This document shows, one piece after another, positions 26,934 through 37,445 of a DNA stretch of 64,000 nt. The notes beneath the pieces are model-generated. The model ran no database searches. It saw only the letters and a program-made list of their open reading frames with translations, and was not told where the DNA came from. Position 1 is the first letter of the stretch; every line of letters starts with the position of its first letter. A program made the translations under genes and the position numbers. Source of the DNA: Sphingomonadales bacterium (GTDB lineage Bacteria; Pseudomonadota; Alphaproteobacteria; Sphingomonadales; Sphingomonadaceae). The stretch lies in NCBI GenBank assembly GCA_027491235.1, contig JAIXWO010000018.1:62001-126000 (forward strand), given 5' to 3'.

Positions 26934-27842
26934 ATGGATATAGCCCGGCAGGACATCGCGCGCTTTGCGCTTTACGGTGAAGGGAGCGCACCTGTCGCGC
27001 CTGAGTTCCTGCACATCGAAGACATCCCCTCTCGATCTGCGCTGTATGATTGGGTCATTGCGCCGCACACGCATCAGGGCTTGTTCCAGGTCTTGATGAT
27101 GACGGATGGCCATGCGCAGGTGCGGCTGGATGGCATTGAGACAAAGGTGACGTCCCCGGCATTGGTCTGCGTGCCCAGCAGTTGCGTCCACGCTTTCAAT
27201 TTTGGACCCGGGACGCAAGGCTGGGTCGTCTCCATTGCCAATGATATGTTCCGTGATCCCCGGCTCTCCGCCCTCGATGCGCGGCATTTCCAGGGGGCCG
27301 CGACCGGTTATGTCCTTCCACTGGGGGATCGGACAGAGGATGCAGCGCGCTTGCAGTGGCTGTTGAACGACGTCGCTGCGCGCATGGCCATCCAACATGG
27401 GGGGATACCTGATGTGGTCGTCTCACTCCTTGCTGTCTGTCTTGGCGTGACCGAAGGATGCCTTGAAACTTTGGCGAAGGGGTCGGCGGGGGCGGGCGTC
27501 AAGGTCCTGCTGGTGCGGGGATTTGAGGCGATGGTTGACCAACGGTTTCGGGACCATCTTGGCGTGGCGGACTATGCGCGGGCCCTTTCGGTTACGCCGG
27601 TCACGCTAACGCGGGCCTGCCGTGCGGTCCTTGGTCGATCACCGGGTGACATTATTCAGGATAGGTTGTTGCTGGAGGCGATGCGCTATCTTCGCCACAC
27701 GGCGGCGTCGGCGAAACAGATTTCCGACCGTCTCGGATTTGCCGATCCGGCCTATTTCGCGCGCTTCTTCAAGGCGCGGGCTGGTCTGACGACACGTGAC
27801 TTTCGCCGATCCACAACGGCCGCAAACGTGGTCCTGCCTTAA
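26934..27842 (+). CDS. pobR: AraC-family regulator, probable PobR
   Basis: The 302-residue product has an N-terminal cupin-like sensor region (residues 1-160; PEFLHIEDIPSRSALYDWVI and HTHQGLFQVLMM) and a C-terminal AraC double helix-turn-helix. In the latter, SVTPVTLTRACRAVLGRSPG and the ISDRLGFADPAYFARFFKAR signature are clear. It is divergent from pobA across about 117 bases, the usual layout for the AraC-type activator of 4-hydroxybenzoate degradation. I start at ATG 26934; an in-frame GTG lies at 26925. The gene ends in a four-base convergent overlap with the GGDEF-EAL gene. Confidence 0.85.
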   Translation: MDIARQDIARFALYGEGSAPVAPEFLHIEDIPSRSALYDWVIAPHTHQGLFQVLMMTDGHAQVRLDGIETKVTSPALVCVPSSCVHAFNFGPGTQGWVVSIANDMFRDPRLSALDARHFQGAATGYVLPLGDRTEDAARLQWLLNDVAARMAIQHGGIPDVVVSLLAVCLGVTEGCLETLAKGSAGAGVKVLLVRGFEAMVDQRFRDHLGVADYARALSVTPVTLTRACRAVLGRSPGDIIQDRLLLEAMRYLRHTAASAKQISDRLGFADPAYFARFFKARAGLTTRDFRRSTTAANVVLP

Positions 27843-30055
27843 ACAGCGACCTGCATGAACTGCGGCTGGGAAGACGGTGCCGATGGCATGGCTTCGGTCG
27901 GGTATTTGCCGGGTGGCAACGACGTCAAAGGCATTCCAGCGGCGGCCAGCGCATAAGGCGATACACGGTGGCGGGTACACAGGCCACCGGCGCCGTCACT
28001 GACAAGAGGCGTTTCGAATTCAACAGCGATGGTCGCTTCGGTTGACCGTGTGACGACGCAGACCGCAAGCTGTCCGCCACCCAGATCCAGCACAAGTCCG
28101 GTGCCCAGCGGGACACCCAATAGTCCTTCAATCCGCGCACCCGTGGTCGAAAGGTCGCGCAACAGGGCTTCATAGCGGTGGTCGAGGTGGATGACGCCGA
28201 TGCGGCGGAACATGGACCGACGCTCTGGCCGATGGAGGTCTGGCCCTTCCGGTTCGATACGGAATTCTCCGGACGACATACGCTCCAGCGCGGCCTCAAG
28301 CTTCAGCGGTTTGGAATAGATATATCCCTGAATGAAGCGGGCGCCCTTGGAACAGACGAGGTTAAACTGGTCGAACGCTTCAACGCCCTCAACGGTGGTT
28401 TCCATGCCAAGTGCGTCGGAAAGGCCGATGATGGCGGCGATGATCTTAGCGCTGTTCTGGTCTTTCTGGGTGCAGCTGTCGACGAAGCTCTTGTCGACCT
28501 TCAGCTTGTCGAACGGTGCCGACCGCAGATAGCTGAGCGAGGAATAGCCCGTGCCGAAATCATCGAGTGCGAGCCGGACGCCCAGCCCTTTCAGGGCGCG
28601 GAACGTCTCGTCGATCGTCTCGCTGTCGCCCATGAAGACGCTTTCGGTCAGTTCCAGTTCCAGCCGGTCCGGCGCAAGGCCGGTGGCAGCGAGGGCATTG
28701 GTGACAATGGCCGGAAATCCGGGAGTTGCGAACTGAACGGCTGAGACGTTGACCGCGACGCGGACCGTCTCCGGCCAGTTGGCGGCATCCTGACAGGCGC
28801 GACGCAGCGCCCATTCCCCCAGCATGTTGATGAGGTTCGATTTCTCGGCAATCGGAATGAAGACGCCGGGGCTGATGAAGCCGCGTTCGGTATGCTCCCA
28901 GCGCATCAGCGCTTCAAGGCCAACGACCATATGGTCCTTGGTGCGGACGACGGGCTGATAGTGCAATTCCAGTTCATCGGCGAGCAGGGCGGCGCGGAGG
29001 TCATCTTCCAGTAGCCGCGCTTCTTCGGCTTCATCCTTCAGGTCCGCTGAATAGAAGCGGAACTGCCCGCGGCCACCGTTTTTAGCCGAATAAAGTGCAA
29101 GATCCGAATTGCGGATCAAATCGTCCTTTTCCAGCCCGTCATAGGGCGCGATGGCGATGCCGACGGACGTGCCGATGATGGCGCGCTCATCCCCCAAGGC
29201 ATAGGGGAGCGAGACGATCTGGATAAGCTTGGTGGCCAGTTCCCCCAACTTCCCGCGGTCGTCTAGATCGGGCAGGATGATCTGGAATTCGTCACCGCCC
29301 AAGCGACCAATCTCGCCCCGGTCTCCGATGATGCGACCCAGTCGTTCGCCGACCTGTTTGAGAAGGTCATCGCCCGCCTGATGTCCCAGCGTATCATTGA
29401 CGTGCTTGAACCTGTCGAGGTCGAGCATCATCAGGCTGCAGGCGCGCTTGGCGGCTTTGAAGGCGGCCAGCGTCGTCTCCAGCTTTCGGTTCATCCGGTG
29501 GCGGTTGGCAAGGCCGGTGAGGGAGTCGAACTCGGCCAAGCGGGAGTCTTCGAGCTTGCGCTCATATTCAACGGTGATGTCCTTTGCGCTGCCGCGATAG
29601 CCGATGAAATCCCCATTTACGTCGTACTTTGGATGGCCGGAAATCGACCACCAAGTCTGACGCTCTTCCAGTTTTGACCGACCGGGCGCAAAGCGCACCG
29701 TCAGGTCGATAATTTTGTTGCGGGCGCTGAGCTGGAAAGCCAGCGGCCGGTCGGATCGCTCGCCGGGGTTATAGGGATCTGTTTCAAACAGCGCCGTGAG
29801 CGATTTTGCGAGCAGGTTTTCAAGCGGCTGCTCAAGTTTTTGTACCGCATTTTCAGAGATGTAGATCAGGTGGCCGTCTGCGTCAGAGGCCCAAAGCCAG
29901 CCGATGCCGGCCTGCTCAAAGTCTTCCAGAACCTCTAGCCTGCGCTTCAGGTCGCCCGGCAGAATGACGCCGACATCGCCGAATTGGGCCACATTTTCGG
30001 GCTCTGCGGCAGGGCTGCGCTCCCCAAAACCCCTGAAAAGACTTCTGACTGCCAT
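27839..30055 (-). CDS. PAS-GGDEF-EAL-PilZ cyclic-di-GMP protein
   Basis: This 738-residue cytosolic protein has a PAS domain (about 42-165), a GGDEF domain with intact GGDEF (253-257), an EAL domain with EAL at 381-383, and a PilZ domain. EAL catalytic residues appear complete: VNVSAVQF, ELTES, LDDFGTGYSSL (DDF 498-500), KVDKSF, VEGVE and QGY. PilZ is marked by ERRSMFRR (611-618) and DLSTTG (634-639). The RxxD inhibitory site expected just before GGDEF is missing. It could therefore make, degrade and sense c-di-GMP. No target gene is adjacent. Confidence 0.92.
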   Translation of the reverse strand: MAVRSLFRGFGERSPAAEPENVAQFGDVGVILPGDLKRRLEVLEDFEQAGIGWLWASDADGHLIYISENAVQKLEQPLENLLAKSLTALFETDPYNPGERSDRPLAFQLSARNKIIDLTVRFAPGRSKLEERQTWWSISGHPKYDVNGDFIGYRGSAKDITVEYERKLEDSRLAEFDSLTGLANRHRMNRKLETTLAAFKAAKRACSLMMLDLDRFKHVNDTLGHQAGDDLLKQVGERLGRIIGDRGEIGRLGGDEFQIILPDLDDRGKLGELATKLIQIVSLPYALGDERAIIGTSVGIAIAPYDGLEKDDLIRNSDLALYSAKNGGRGQFRFYSADLKDEAEEARLLEDDLRAALLADELELHYQPVVRTKDHMVVGLEALMRWEHTERGFISPGVFIPIAEKSNLINMLGEWALRRACQDAANWPETVRVAVNVSAVQFATPGFPAIVTNALAATGLAPDRLELELTESVFMGDSETIDETFRALKGLGVRLALDDFGTGYSSLSYLRSAPFDKLKVDKSFVDSCTQKDQNSAKIIAAIIGLSDALGMETTVEGVEAFDQFNLVCSKGARFIQGYIYSKPLKLEAALERMSSGEFRIEPEGPDLHRPERRSMFRRIGVIHLDHRYEALLRDLSTTGARIEGLLGVPLGTGLVLDLGGGQLAVCVVTRSTEATIAVEFETPLVSDGAGGLCTRHRVSPYALAAAGMPLTSLPPGKYPTEAMPSAPSSQPQFMQVAV

Positions 30056-30259
30056 TCTGACCTGTCTCGCTCACGTCCGGGATCACTAGGTTCCGGTTGA
30101 AGGGGACTGGCATAACTGCCTTTTCTTTAATTAACCCTAATGTGCGGCCTGCCTCCATGACGACGCATTTTCCTCCATGATGCCTTGGCTTGTGGGTGTC
30201 GGCTGTTCTATCTGTCGTGGACGGGTACAGCGAAGTCCGCTGGCTTGCCGAGAGGATGG

Positions 30260-31423
30260 ATGATGCGTTCAACGCCCGACTTTGATTTTGGACTGACCGA
30301 TAGCGCGGCGATGATCCGTGAGGCGGCAGGCCGTTTTGCCGATGAACAGATCCTTCCACTGGCCGCCGAAATTGACCGCAATGACCGTTTCCCGCGAGAA
30401 TTGTGGGAACCAATGGGCGCGCTTGGCCTGCACGGGATCACCGTTGAAGAAGATTTAGGCGGCCTTGGTCTTGGTTATCTCGACCATGTGATCGCAGTGG
30501 AAGAGGTGAGCCGCGCGTCGGGCGCTGTGGGCTTGAGCTATGGCGCGCATTCCAACCTTTGCGTCAACCAGATCCGCCGCTGGGGCAATCCGGACCAGAA
30601 GGCGAAGTATCTGCCCAAGCTCATTTCGGGCGCGCATGTCGGCAGCCTGGCGATGTCAGAGGCTGGGGCAGGCTCCGACGTTGTCTCCATGAAGCTGCGG
30701 GCGGACAAGGTTGATGGCGGCTGGCGCCTCAACGGCACCAAATTCTGGATTACCAACGGCACCTATGCCGATACGCTCGTCGTTTATGCCAAGTCTGATC
30801 CGGACGGCGGCAGCCGGGGCATCACGGCCTTCCTGATCGAGAAGGTCATGCCCGGATTTTCCATCGGCCAGAAGATCGACAAGATGGGCCTGCGCGGCTC
30901 TCCGACATGTGAACTTGTGTTCGAAGATTGCTTTGTGCCGGACGAGAACGTGATGGGCCCGGTCCATGGCGGCGTTGGCGTGTTGATGAGCGGGCTGGAC
31001 TATGAACGCGTGGTTTTGGCGGGAATGCAGATCGGCATCATTCAGGCGTGTCTTGATGTTGTCATTCCCTATGTTCGCGAGCGCAAGCAGTTCGGCAAAC
31101 CAATTGGCAGCTTCCAGCTGATGCAGGCCAAGGTGGCCGACATGTACGTCGCGATGCAGTCTGCCCGCGCCTATGTCTATGCCGTCGCCAAGGCGTGTGA
31201 TGCGGGGCAGACGACGCGCTTTGATGCCGCGGGCGCCATTCTCCTTGCCAGCGAAAACGCCTTCCGCGCGGCCGGCGAAGCCGTGCAGGCACTGGGGGGC
31301 GCAGGCTACACCAAAGACTGGCCAGTCGAGCGCTTCCTGCGCGACGCCAAATTGCTGGACATTGGCGCCGGGACCAATGAAATCAGACGGATGTTGATAG
31401 GACGGGAGTTGATAGGATGCTGA
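30260..31423 (+). CDS. ivd: Isovaleryl-CoA dehydrogenase
   Basis: This FAD acyl-CoA dehydrogenase converts isovaleryl-CoA to 3-methylcrotonyl-CoA in leucine degradation. From ATG 30260, behind AGAGG, it has 387 residues (ATG 30263 is equally possible). Signatures are [48 protein letters not shown], and the catalytic glutamate at about residue 249 in [12 protein letters not shown], the position used by isovaleryl-CoA dehydrogenases. The mccB/mccA genes downstream catalyse the next step. Its stop overlaps the next start (ATGCTGA). Confidence 0.92.
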   Translation: MMRSTPDFDFGLTDSAAMIREAAGRFADEQILPLAAEIDRNDRFPRELWEPMGALGLHGITVEEDLGGLGLGYLDHVIAVEEVSRASGAVGLSYGAHSNLCVNQIRRWGNPDQKAKYLPKLISGAHVGSLAMSEAGAGSDVVSMKLRADKVDGGWRLNGTKFWITNGTYADTLVVYAKSDPDGGSRGITAFLIEKVMPGFSIGQKIDKMGLRGSPTCELVFEDCFVPDENVMGPVHGGVGVLMSGLDYERVVLAGMQIGIIQACLDVVIPYVRERKQFGKPIGSFQLMQAKVADMYVAMQSARAYVYAVAKACDAGQTTRFDAAGAILLASENAFRAAGEAVQALGGAGYTKDWPVERFLRDAKLLDIGAGTNEIRRMLIGRELIGC

Positions 31424-32343
31424 ATCCGCTTGCAAATTTGACATTGAAGCCGCGCGACTATCGCCACTTCAGGGTTGAGCCGCGCACGCCGGTCATCGGT
31501 GGCTGGATCGAGGGGCTGCACCTGAGCGAAATCAACGACGAAATCGCAGAAGACCTCCGTGACGCGCTGTGGACCTACGGCGTTCTCTTCGGCCGGAAAC
31601 AGAACCTCTCCTTCGATGCGATGAAGCAGGTGGCGCGTGTCTTCGGAGATCAGCTGGAAAAGCACAGCTTTGCCGCCACGATGGAGGCAGAAGGACATCC
31701 CGAAGTCGTCGTGATCCAGAAGCTGCAATCCGACAAAGCCAAGAACACCACTGACATTTGGCATCATGATGTGACGGCCCGCAAACACCCCAACATCATG
31801 TCCATTCTGCAGGCAGATCAGGTGCCCTTTGGCGCCGATACGATGTGGTCGAGCATGACCGCCGCATTTGACCGGCTGCCGCATGCCCTGAAGCTGCTGT
31901 TCCTCAATCTCGAGATTGATCACGACACGCTCTATCTGATGCTGCGCCACGATTTCGGCGATGCATCCATGAGCATCGAAAAGATTGCCGCCCTGCATGA
32001 AGCGAACACGCATCCGGCGGTGGTCAGCCACCATGCAACCGGGCGTCCCTGTCTGTTTGTTGCAAACGGCTATGTGAAGCGCGTCCATGGTTACACGGCC
32101 GAGTTCAGCGAACTCATTCTCAAAATCGCCAATGAAATGCCCAAGATCCCCGAGCTGCAGGTGCGCCACCAATGGGAAGCGGGCGACGTGGCAATCTGGG
32201 ATAACTTCGGCACTGCGCATTATGGCGTGACGGCTGACATGGGGGATCAACTGCGCCGGCTCCACCGCGTTGCCTCCTGGTCTGAAAGCGTAACGCCAAC
32301 GCTTAACCGGGATGCCGTTCTTGCCCAGATTGGCGGGGCATGA
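31417..32343 (+). CDS. TauD/TfdA-family Fe(II)/2-oxoglutarate dioxygenase
   Basis: The 308-residue product is a 2-oxoglutarate-dependent non-haem iron dioxygenase. The iron triad is visible as HxD in [12 protein letters not shown] and the distal histidine in [11 protein letters not shown]; the arginine binding 2-oxoglutarate is in RRLHRVASW. Family members hydroxylate taurine, alkyl sulfates, phenoxyacetates or carnitine precursors. The substrate here is unknown; its embedding in an isovalerate operon hints at a branched-chain or alkyl-side-chain substrate. It overlaps ivd by seven bases and the GFA gene by four. Confidence 0.85.
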   Translation: MLNPLANLTLKPRDYRHFRVEPRTPVIGGWIEGLHLSEINDEIAEDLRDALWTYGVLFGRKQNLSFDAMKQVARVFGDQLEKHSFAATMEAEGHPEVVVIQKLQSDKAKNTTDIWHHDVTARKHPNIMSILQADQVPFGADTMWSSMTAAFDRLPHALKLLFLNLEIDHDTLYLMLRHDFGDASMSIEKIAALHEANTHPAVVSHHATGRPCLFVANGYVKRVHGYTAEFSELILKIANEMPKIPELQVRHQWEAGDVAIWDNFGTAHYGVTADMGDQLRRLHRVASWSESVTPTLNRDAVLAQIGGA

Positions 32344-32750
32344 AGGTTGACGGGGGCTGTCTTTGCGGGGCTATCACCTATGAAGCGGTGATTGATCCGG
32401 AAAAAATTATCGTCTGCCACTGCACCGATTGTCAGATCAACGGCGGGGGGGCTTTCCGTTGGGGGACTTTGATCGGCAAAGACGATTTCACCCTGTTGTC
32501 CGGTGCTCCCAAGTTCTTTCGCAAGCTGGCCGAAAGCGGCAACCATCGGGCGCTGGCCTTTTGCGGCGATTGCGGGACTTCGCTTTACGGCACGCAGGCC
32601 GAGGAATCGGTCACGCTCTCGCTGCGGATCGGGACGGCAAGGCAGGCGCGGGACCTGACACCCGCCTTCCAGATATGGCACCGCTCCGCCTATGGCTGGG
32701 TTGACCATCTCGAGGTCGTGCCAGCGATAGAGCGACAGCCCGAGCTGTGA
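32340..32750 (+). CDS. GFA family protein (glutathione-dependent formaldehyde-activating fold)
   Basis: The 136-residue product has the zinc-binding pattern of the GFA fold: GGCLCGAITYEA, CHCTDCQINGG and FCGDCGTSLYG. Family members bind zinc and sometimes glutathione; most have no proven reaction. Starts and stops overlap neighbours as ATGA (with tauD-like) and GTGA (with the MFS gene), so it is an integral part of this operon. A TauD-type oxygenase that demethylates its substrate would release formaldehyde, which would give a GFA protein a purpose here; that link is inference. Confidence 0.87.
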   Translation: MKVDGGCLCGAITYEAVIDPEKIIVCHCTDCQINGGGAFRWGTLIGKDDFTLLSGAPKFFRKLAESGNHRALAFCGDCGTSLYGTQAEESVTLSLRIGTARQARDLTPAFQIWHRSAYGWVDHLEVVPAIERQPEL

Positions 32751-34021
32751 CGCAAAATCAAGAGACCGCTGCGACGCGTCGGACGGGGTTCGGACTCGCG
32801 GCCCTGTTCTTCTTTCTTCACATGCTCAGTCAGGTGGACCGGCATATGGTGTCCGGCTTTGCCCCGGATATCATGCGCGATTTGCACCTGTCGCGCGGAG
32901 ACTTCGCTTTGATTGCGGGCGTTGCCTTCAGCGGTGTTTATGCCGTGATTGCTCTGGCCGCCGGTATGGTTGCGGACAGGGTGGGCCGCGTGCGGGTGTT
33001 GACCGCAGGCGTTGGGATATGGAGCCTGTTTACAGGGCTTGCGGGGATGGCACAGGGCTTCTGGTCTTTGCTGGGGGCAAGGCCGTTCGTTGCGGCTGGG
33101 GAAGCCACTCTGGTGCCAACGGCAACGACGATCATCCTTGCCCGAACGTCGGACGCGCAAAAGGCCACCGCCATCGGCCTTTTCTTTGCGGGCGGTCCGC
33201 TGGGGATCGGGGCAAGCTTTCTGGTCGCAGGAACGCTTGGCCCCTATCTGGGTTGGCGGAATTGCTTCCTCATCATGGCGGCATTGGGTTTTTTCATGGC
33301 CGTGCTGGTGTCCCGTATCCGCGACACCGATCATGAGGCCAAATCAGCAGAGCGGGCGCCGTCATCGCGCGAACAGCTCTCAGCCCTTTGGGGGCATTTG
33401 CGCGGAAACGCCCGGCTCCGTTATGCTTCCGCTGCTGTCATCCTGTTCCATGCCCACAGCGCAACGACGCCCTTTGTCCAGCTTTGGCTTCATGATGATA
33501 AGGGCATGGACAAAGCGCAGGCGGCGAGCCTTTATGGGGCGCTGTTTATCGTCTTCGGCATGGTGGGGGCGTTGGGGACTGGATATCTTACGGACTGGAT
33601 GCACCGCCGCTTCGGTGCAGATCGGGTGCGGTCCCTGTTCTGGGTACAGCTCCTGCTCGTCCCGCTCATAATCGCCTTCCGGTTTATGCCGGCGACGTCT
33701 CCGGTTTTCCTGATAGGGATGGTCGCCTCGATCCTGTTTCTCACCTCGGCCTATGGGCCCATCTTTTCGGTGATTGAGCGGGAACTACCTGATGGGTTGA
33801 AGGCAACATCGGCAGGCTTCAATATGCTGGTGCTCAATCTGTTTGTGATCGGTGGCTTGTCCTACGCCATTGGCGCCGTGAGTGACGTGATGGAACAAGC
33901 GGGCTTAGCCAATAGCTGGACCTGGCCGATGTTCGGCGCAGACAGCATCGCCTTTGCCTCAATTGGCTTGCTCTGGCTGGCATCGCGGCACAAATCGGTT
34001 ATGCCGGAGCAAGGACGATAG
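32747..34021 (+). CDS. MFS transporter
   Basis: A 424-residue major facilitator superfamily protein with about 12 hydrophobic segments. The A-type loop motif GMVADRVGRVRVLTAGVG follows TM2, and an amphipathic central loop (about 190-215) separates the halves. The start is GTG 32747, overlapping the GFA stop as GTGA. It resembles spinster-like or organic-anion MFS carriers of sphingomonads. The substrate is not readable but may be that of the oxygenase upstream. Confidence 0.87.
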   Translation: MTQNQETAATRRTGFGLAALFFFLHMLSQVDRHMVSGFAPDIMRDLHLSRGDFALIAGVAFSGVYAVIALAAGMVADRVGRVRVLTAGVGIWSLFTGLAGMAQGFWSLLGARPFVAAGEATLVPTATTIILARTSDAQKATAIGLFFAGGPLGIGASFLVAGTLGPYLGWRNCFLIMAALGFFMAVLVSRIRDTDHEAKSAERAPSSREQLSALWGHLRGNARLRYASAAVILFHAHSATTPFVQLWLHDDKGMDKAQAASLYGALFIVFGMVGALGTGYLTDWMHRRFGADRVRSLFWVQLLLVPLIIAFRFMPATSPVFLIGMVASILFLTSAYGPIFSVIERELPDGLKATSAGFNMLVLNLFVIGGLSYAIGAVSDVMEQAGLANSWTWPMFGADSIAFASIGLLWLASRHKSVMPEQGR

Positions 34022-34139
34022 TGCCAATTCTTACGCGGTTTCTGCCCACCGTTCGATCAGAAGAAGATTGTTTTCCCGAATGCTGATGGGGCCTTGTCGA
34101 CCGGAGATGTTGTATGAAGGTTGTGCGTGAGGTGCGGTG

Positions 34140-34238
34140 ATGTGGGTGCTGCTCGTTGGTCTGGCCTTTCTGATTTCCGTCGCCTGCTTTATCGGTGCTG
34201 TCCTCCTCCCCGATGCAAATGATGTGAGATTCATTTGA
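34140..34238 (+). CDS. Small membrane protein (32 residues) coupled to the AbgT gene
   Basis: An ATG ORF of 32 codons encodes MWVLLVGLAFLISVACFIGA followed by VLLPDANDVRFI: one strong transmembrane helix and a short polar tail. A GAGGTG box lies about ten bases upstream. Its TGA (34236-34238) overlaps the ATG of the AbgT transporter (34238). An even shorter ORF, 8 codons from ATG 34114, ends by overlapping this start. Overlap on both sides and the hydrophobic composition favour a real microprotein, perhaps a transporter subunit or a coupling leader; I know no family for it. Confidence 0.55.
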   Translation: MWVLLVGLAFLISVACFIGAVLLPDANDVRFI

Positions 34239-35839
34239 TGCCAGCGTCCTCCAATCATCACCCGCGCGGTTTCCTGACCACTATTGAACGGCTCGGCAAT
34301 AAACTGCCTGATCCGATCATGATTTTCGTTTGGCTCATCGTCATCCTGATGATCTTCTCACAGATCGGCGCGTGGCTCGGCTGGTCCGCCTCTTTGGCCT
34401 ATTCGGGTAAAGAGGCTCCCCAATGGGGCGAACTGGCGGACGGTGTGCTGACTTACCGCGCGACGAGTTTGTTCAGCGAGGATAACATCGGCCGACTTTT
34501 GACAGAGATGCCAAAGACCATGGCAGGATTTGCGCCGCTCGGCACCGTCTTGACCATTGTACTCGGCGCCGCTGTTGCTGAAAAATCGGGGCTGTTTTCT
34601 GCGCTGATCCGCGGGTCGCTGCGCAATGCGCCGCGTGTGATTATGACGCCGATGGTCGCGATCATTGGCATGGTTTCCCATCACGCGTCCGATGCTGCCT
34701 ATGTGGTGTTCATCCCCTTGGCCGCCATCCTGTATGCGGCGGTCGGCCGTCACCCCCTCGTCGGGCTAGCGGCGGCCTTTGCGGCGGTTTCCGGCGGTTA
34801 TGCGGGCAACATCACGCCGGGGCAGATTGATGTACTGCTCTTTGGTTTCACACAGGAAGCGGCGCGGATTGTTGAACCCGGCTGGACGATGAACCCGGCA
34901 GGAAACTGGTGGTTCATCCTTGCGATCGTCGGGCTGTTCACGCCGATTATCTGGTTTGTCACAGACAAGATCATTGAGCCACGCCTTGGCACCTGGGGCA
35001 GCACGCCGGACGAGGACATGAAGGCCGAATTGGCGAAAGCGGGCCTGACACCGGATGAGCGCAAGGGGTTGCGCTATGCCGGGCTTGCCGCACTTTGCGT
35101 GGTTGCCGTGTTCCTCATCGTTACGCTTACCCCCGGATACACGCCGCTGATTGATGAGGGGAAAGAAGGGACTGCGCAGATGCAGCCTTTCTACACGGCC
35201 CTGATCGCCGGGTTCTTTCTCCTGTTTGTGAGCACGGGCATTGCCTTTGGTGCGGGCGTCGGGACAGTCAAAGGTGGAGAGGATGCGCTGCGCATGATGC
35301 AAGACGGCATCCGCGCGATGGCGCCCTATATCGTTTTTATCTTCTTTGCCGCGCATTTCGTGGCGATGTTCAATTGGTCGCGACTTGGGCCGATCATCGC
35401 GATCAACGGGGCGACGGTGCTCCGTGATCTCGGCCTTTCCGCGCCGTTCTTGCTGGTCAGCGTGCTCCTTTTATCATCGGTGCTGGACTTGTTAATCGGG
35501 TCCGCCAGCGCGAAATGGAGTGCACTTGCGCCCGTCGTTGTTCCTATGTTCATGCTGCTGGGGATTAGCCCGGAAATGACAACGGCGGCTTATCGCATGG
35601 GTGACAGCTACACGAACATCATGACACCGTTGATGAGTTACTTTCCATTAATCTTGGGCTTTTGCAGGCGATGGGATAAAGAATTCGGCGTTGGGTCTCT
35701 GCTCGCGTTGATGCTGCCATTCGCCTTGTGCTTCATGGTGGCGGGTATAGGCTTGACGATCCTCTGGGTTGCGCTTGATTGGCCTTTGGGGCCGGGCGCA
35801 ACGGTTCACTATGTTTCGCCGCTGGAGAAATTGCCATGA
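34238..35839 (+). CDS. AbgT-family transporter
   Basis: The 533-residue inner-membrane protein belongs to the AbgT/MtrF family, known for p-aminobenzoyl-glutamate uptake and sulfonamide efflux. Conserved blocks include [17 protein letters not shown] in TM1, the hairpin region [18 protein letters not shown], the [17 protein letters not shown] segment and the second repeat with [21 protein letters not shown] use ATG 34238; the TTG at 34235 is an alternative. It overlaps mccB by ATGA. In a leucine/isovalerate operon it may import a peptide or acid feeding the pathway. Confidence 0.9.
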   Translation: MPASSNHHPRGFLTTIERLGNKLPDPIMIFVWLIVILMIFSQIGAWLGWSASLAYSGKEAPQWGELADGVLTYRATSLFSEDNIGRLLTEMPKTMAGFAPLGTVLTIVLGAAVAEKSGLFSALIRGSLRNAPRVIMTPMVAIIGMVSHHASDAAYVVFIPLAAILYAAVGRHPLVGLAAAFAAVSGGYAGNITPGQIDVLLFGFTQEAARIVEPGWTMNPAGNWWFILAIVGLFTPIIWFVTDKIIEPRLGTWGSTPDEDMKAELAKAGLTPDERKGLRYAGLAALCVVAVFLIVTLTPGYTPLIDEGKEGTAQMQPFYTALIAGFFLLFVSTGIAFGAGVGTVKGGEDALRMMQDGIRAMAPYIVFIFFAAHFVAMFNWSRLGPIIAINGATVLRDLGLSAPFLLVSVLLLSSVLDLLIGSASAKWSALAPVVVPMFMLLGISPEMTTAAYRMGDSYTNIMTPLMSYFPLILGFCRRWDKEFGVGSLLALMLPFALCFMVAGIGLTILWVALDWPLGPGATVHYVSPLEKLP

Positions 35840-37437
35840 CGGCGCCTGTTTTGACGACGCTCTATAATGCTGACGATCCTGCCACTCAGGCGCGGGCCAC
35901 GCATAACAAGGCGCTGCGTGATGACCTTCGCGCCAAAGTCGCCAAGGCCGCATTGGGCGGGGACGAAAAATCGCGGGACCGACATGTGGCGAGAGGCAAG
36001 CTGCTGCCCCGGGACCGTGTAGAGCATCTGCTCGATCCCGGCTCTCCGCTGCTTGAAATCGGGCAGCTGGCTGCGAACGGGCTTTATGGCGATGAAGTGC
36101 CCGGTGCGGGCATCATCACGGCCATTGGACGCGTATCGGGCCGTCCGTGCATGATCTTCGCCAATGATGCGACGGTCAAAGGCGGCACCTATTTCCCGAT
36201 GACGGTCAAGAAGCACCTCCGCGCGCAGGAAATCGCGATGGAGAACCGCCTGCCGTGCATCTACCTCGTCGATAGCGGCGGCGCGAACCTGCCCAATCAG
36301 GCGGAGGTCTTCCCGGACCGCGATCACTTCGGGCGCTTCTTTTACAATCAGGCCAACATGTCGGCGCGCGGCATCCCGCAGATCGCCAGCGTCATGGGCA
36401 GTTGTACGGCGGGCGGTGCCTATGTGCCCGCAATGTCGGATGAAACCGTCATCGTCCGCAATCAGGGTACGATTTTCCTCGCAGGCCCACCGCTCGTAAA
36501 GGCGGCGACCGGCGAAGAGATCAGCGCCGAAGATCTGGGTGGCGGCGATCTGCACGCGAAGAAGTCAGGCGTGGTCGATCATTTGGCCGAGAATGACGAA
36601 CATGCGCTGACCATTGTTCGGGATATTGTCTCGCATCTGGGCGCCAATGAAGGGTTCAAGGTCGAAACGCGCGATCCGCGCCCGCCCAAATATGACCCCG
36701 AAGAGCTGTACGGCATCATCCCCGACGATGTGCGTGCCCCCTATGACGTGCATGAGGTGATCGCGCGGATCGTGGACGGGTCGGAGTTCCATGAGTTCAA
36801 GGCGCATTATGGCAGCACGCTCGTCTGCGGCTTTGCGCACATCTGGGGCATCCCCGTCGCGATCCTCGCCAATAACGGCGTGCTGTTCAGCGAAAGCGCC
36901 GTCAAAGGCGCGCATTTCATCGAACTCGCACAGCAGCGTAAAATCCCTCTGCTTTTCCTTCAGAACATCTCCGGCTTCATGGTCGGCGGGAAATATGAGG
37001 CGGAGGGCATCGCCAAGCACGGCGCAAAGCTTGTCACCGCCGTCGCCACCGCGACTGTGCCCAAGATCACGGTCATCATCGGTGGCAGCTTTGGCGCGGG
37101 CAATTACGGCATGTGCGGTCGGGCTTATTCGCCACGCTTCCTCTTCACTTGGCCCAACGCGCGCATTTCGGTGATGGGCGGTGAACAGGCAGCGTCTGTG
37201 CTGGCGACCGTCCACCGCGATGCTGAAAAATGGACGCCGGAGGAAGCCGAAGCCTTCAAGGCGCCGATCCGCCAGAAGTACGAAGACGAAGGCAATCCCT
37301 ATTACGCCACCGCGCGTCTGTGGGACGACGGGATTATCGATCCGGCGCAGACGCGGGACGTGCTGGGACTGGCGCTGGCGGCTGCGTTGAACGCGCCGAT
37401 GGATGAGGGGGCACGTTTCGGCGTGTTCCGGATGTGA
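35836..37437 (+). CDS. mccB: Methylcrotonyl-CoA carboxylase, carboxyltransferase (beta) subunit
   Basis: With the biotin subunit downstream it carboxylates 3-methylcrotonyl-CoA to 3-methylglutaconyl-CoA. The 533-residue crotonase-fold carboxyltransferase has [24 protein letters not shown], the [15 protein letters not shown] acyl-CoA region, [17 protein letters not shown], and the C-terminal half [11 protein letters not shown] and [16 protein letters not shown]. These are diagnostic for MccB/LiuB rather than propionyl-CoA carboxylase. The start ATG 35836 overlaps the AbgT stop; the 35779 frame start is inside that gene. Confidence 0.95.
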   Translation: MTAPVLTTLYNADDPATQARATHNKALRDDLRAKVAKAALGGDEKSRDRHVARGKLLPRDRVEHLLDPGSPLLEIGQLAANGLYGDEVPGAGIITAIGRVSGRPCMIFANDATVKGGTYFPMTVKKHLRAQEIAMENRLPCIYLVDSGGANLPNQAEVFPDRDHFGRFFYNQANMSARGIPQIASVMGSCTAGGAYVPAMSDETVIVRNQGTIFLAGPPLVKAATGEEISAEDLGGGDLHAKKSGVVDHLAENDEHALTIVRDIVSHLGANEGFKVETRDPRPPKYDPEELYGIIPDDVRAPYDVHEVIARIVDGSEFHEFKAHYGSTLVCGFAHIWGIPVAILANNGVLFSESAVKGAHFIELAQQRKIPLLFLQNISGFMVGGKYEAEGIAKHGAKLVTAVATATVPKITVIIGGSFGAGNYGMCGRAYSPRFLFTWPNARISVMGGEQAASVLATVHRDAEKWTPEEAEAFKAPIRQKYEDEGNPYYATARLWDDGIIDPAQTRDVLGLALAAALNAPMDEGARFGVFRM

Positions 37438-37445
37438 GGGACATA

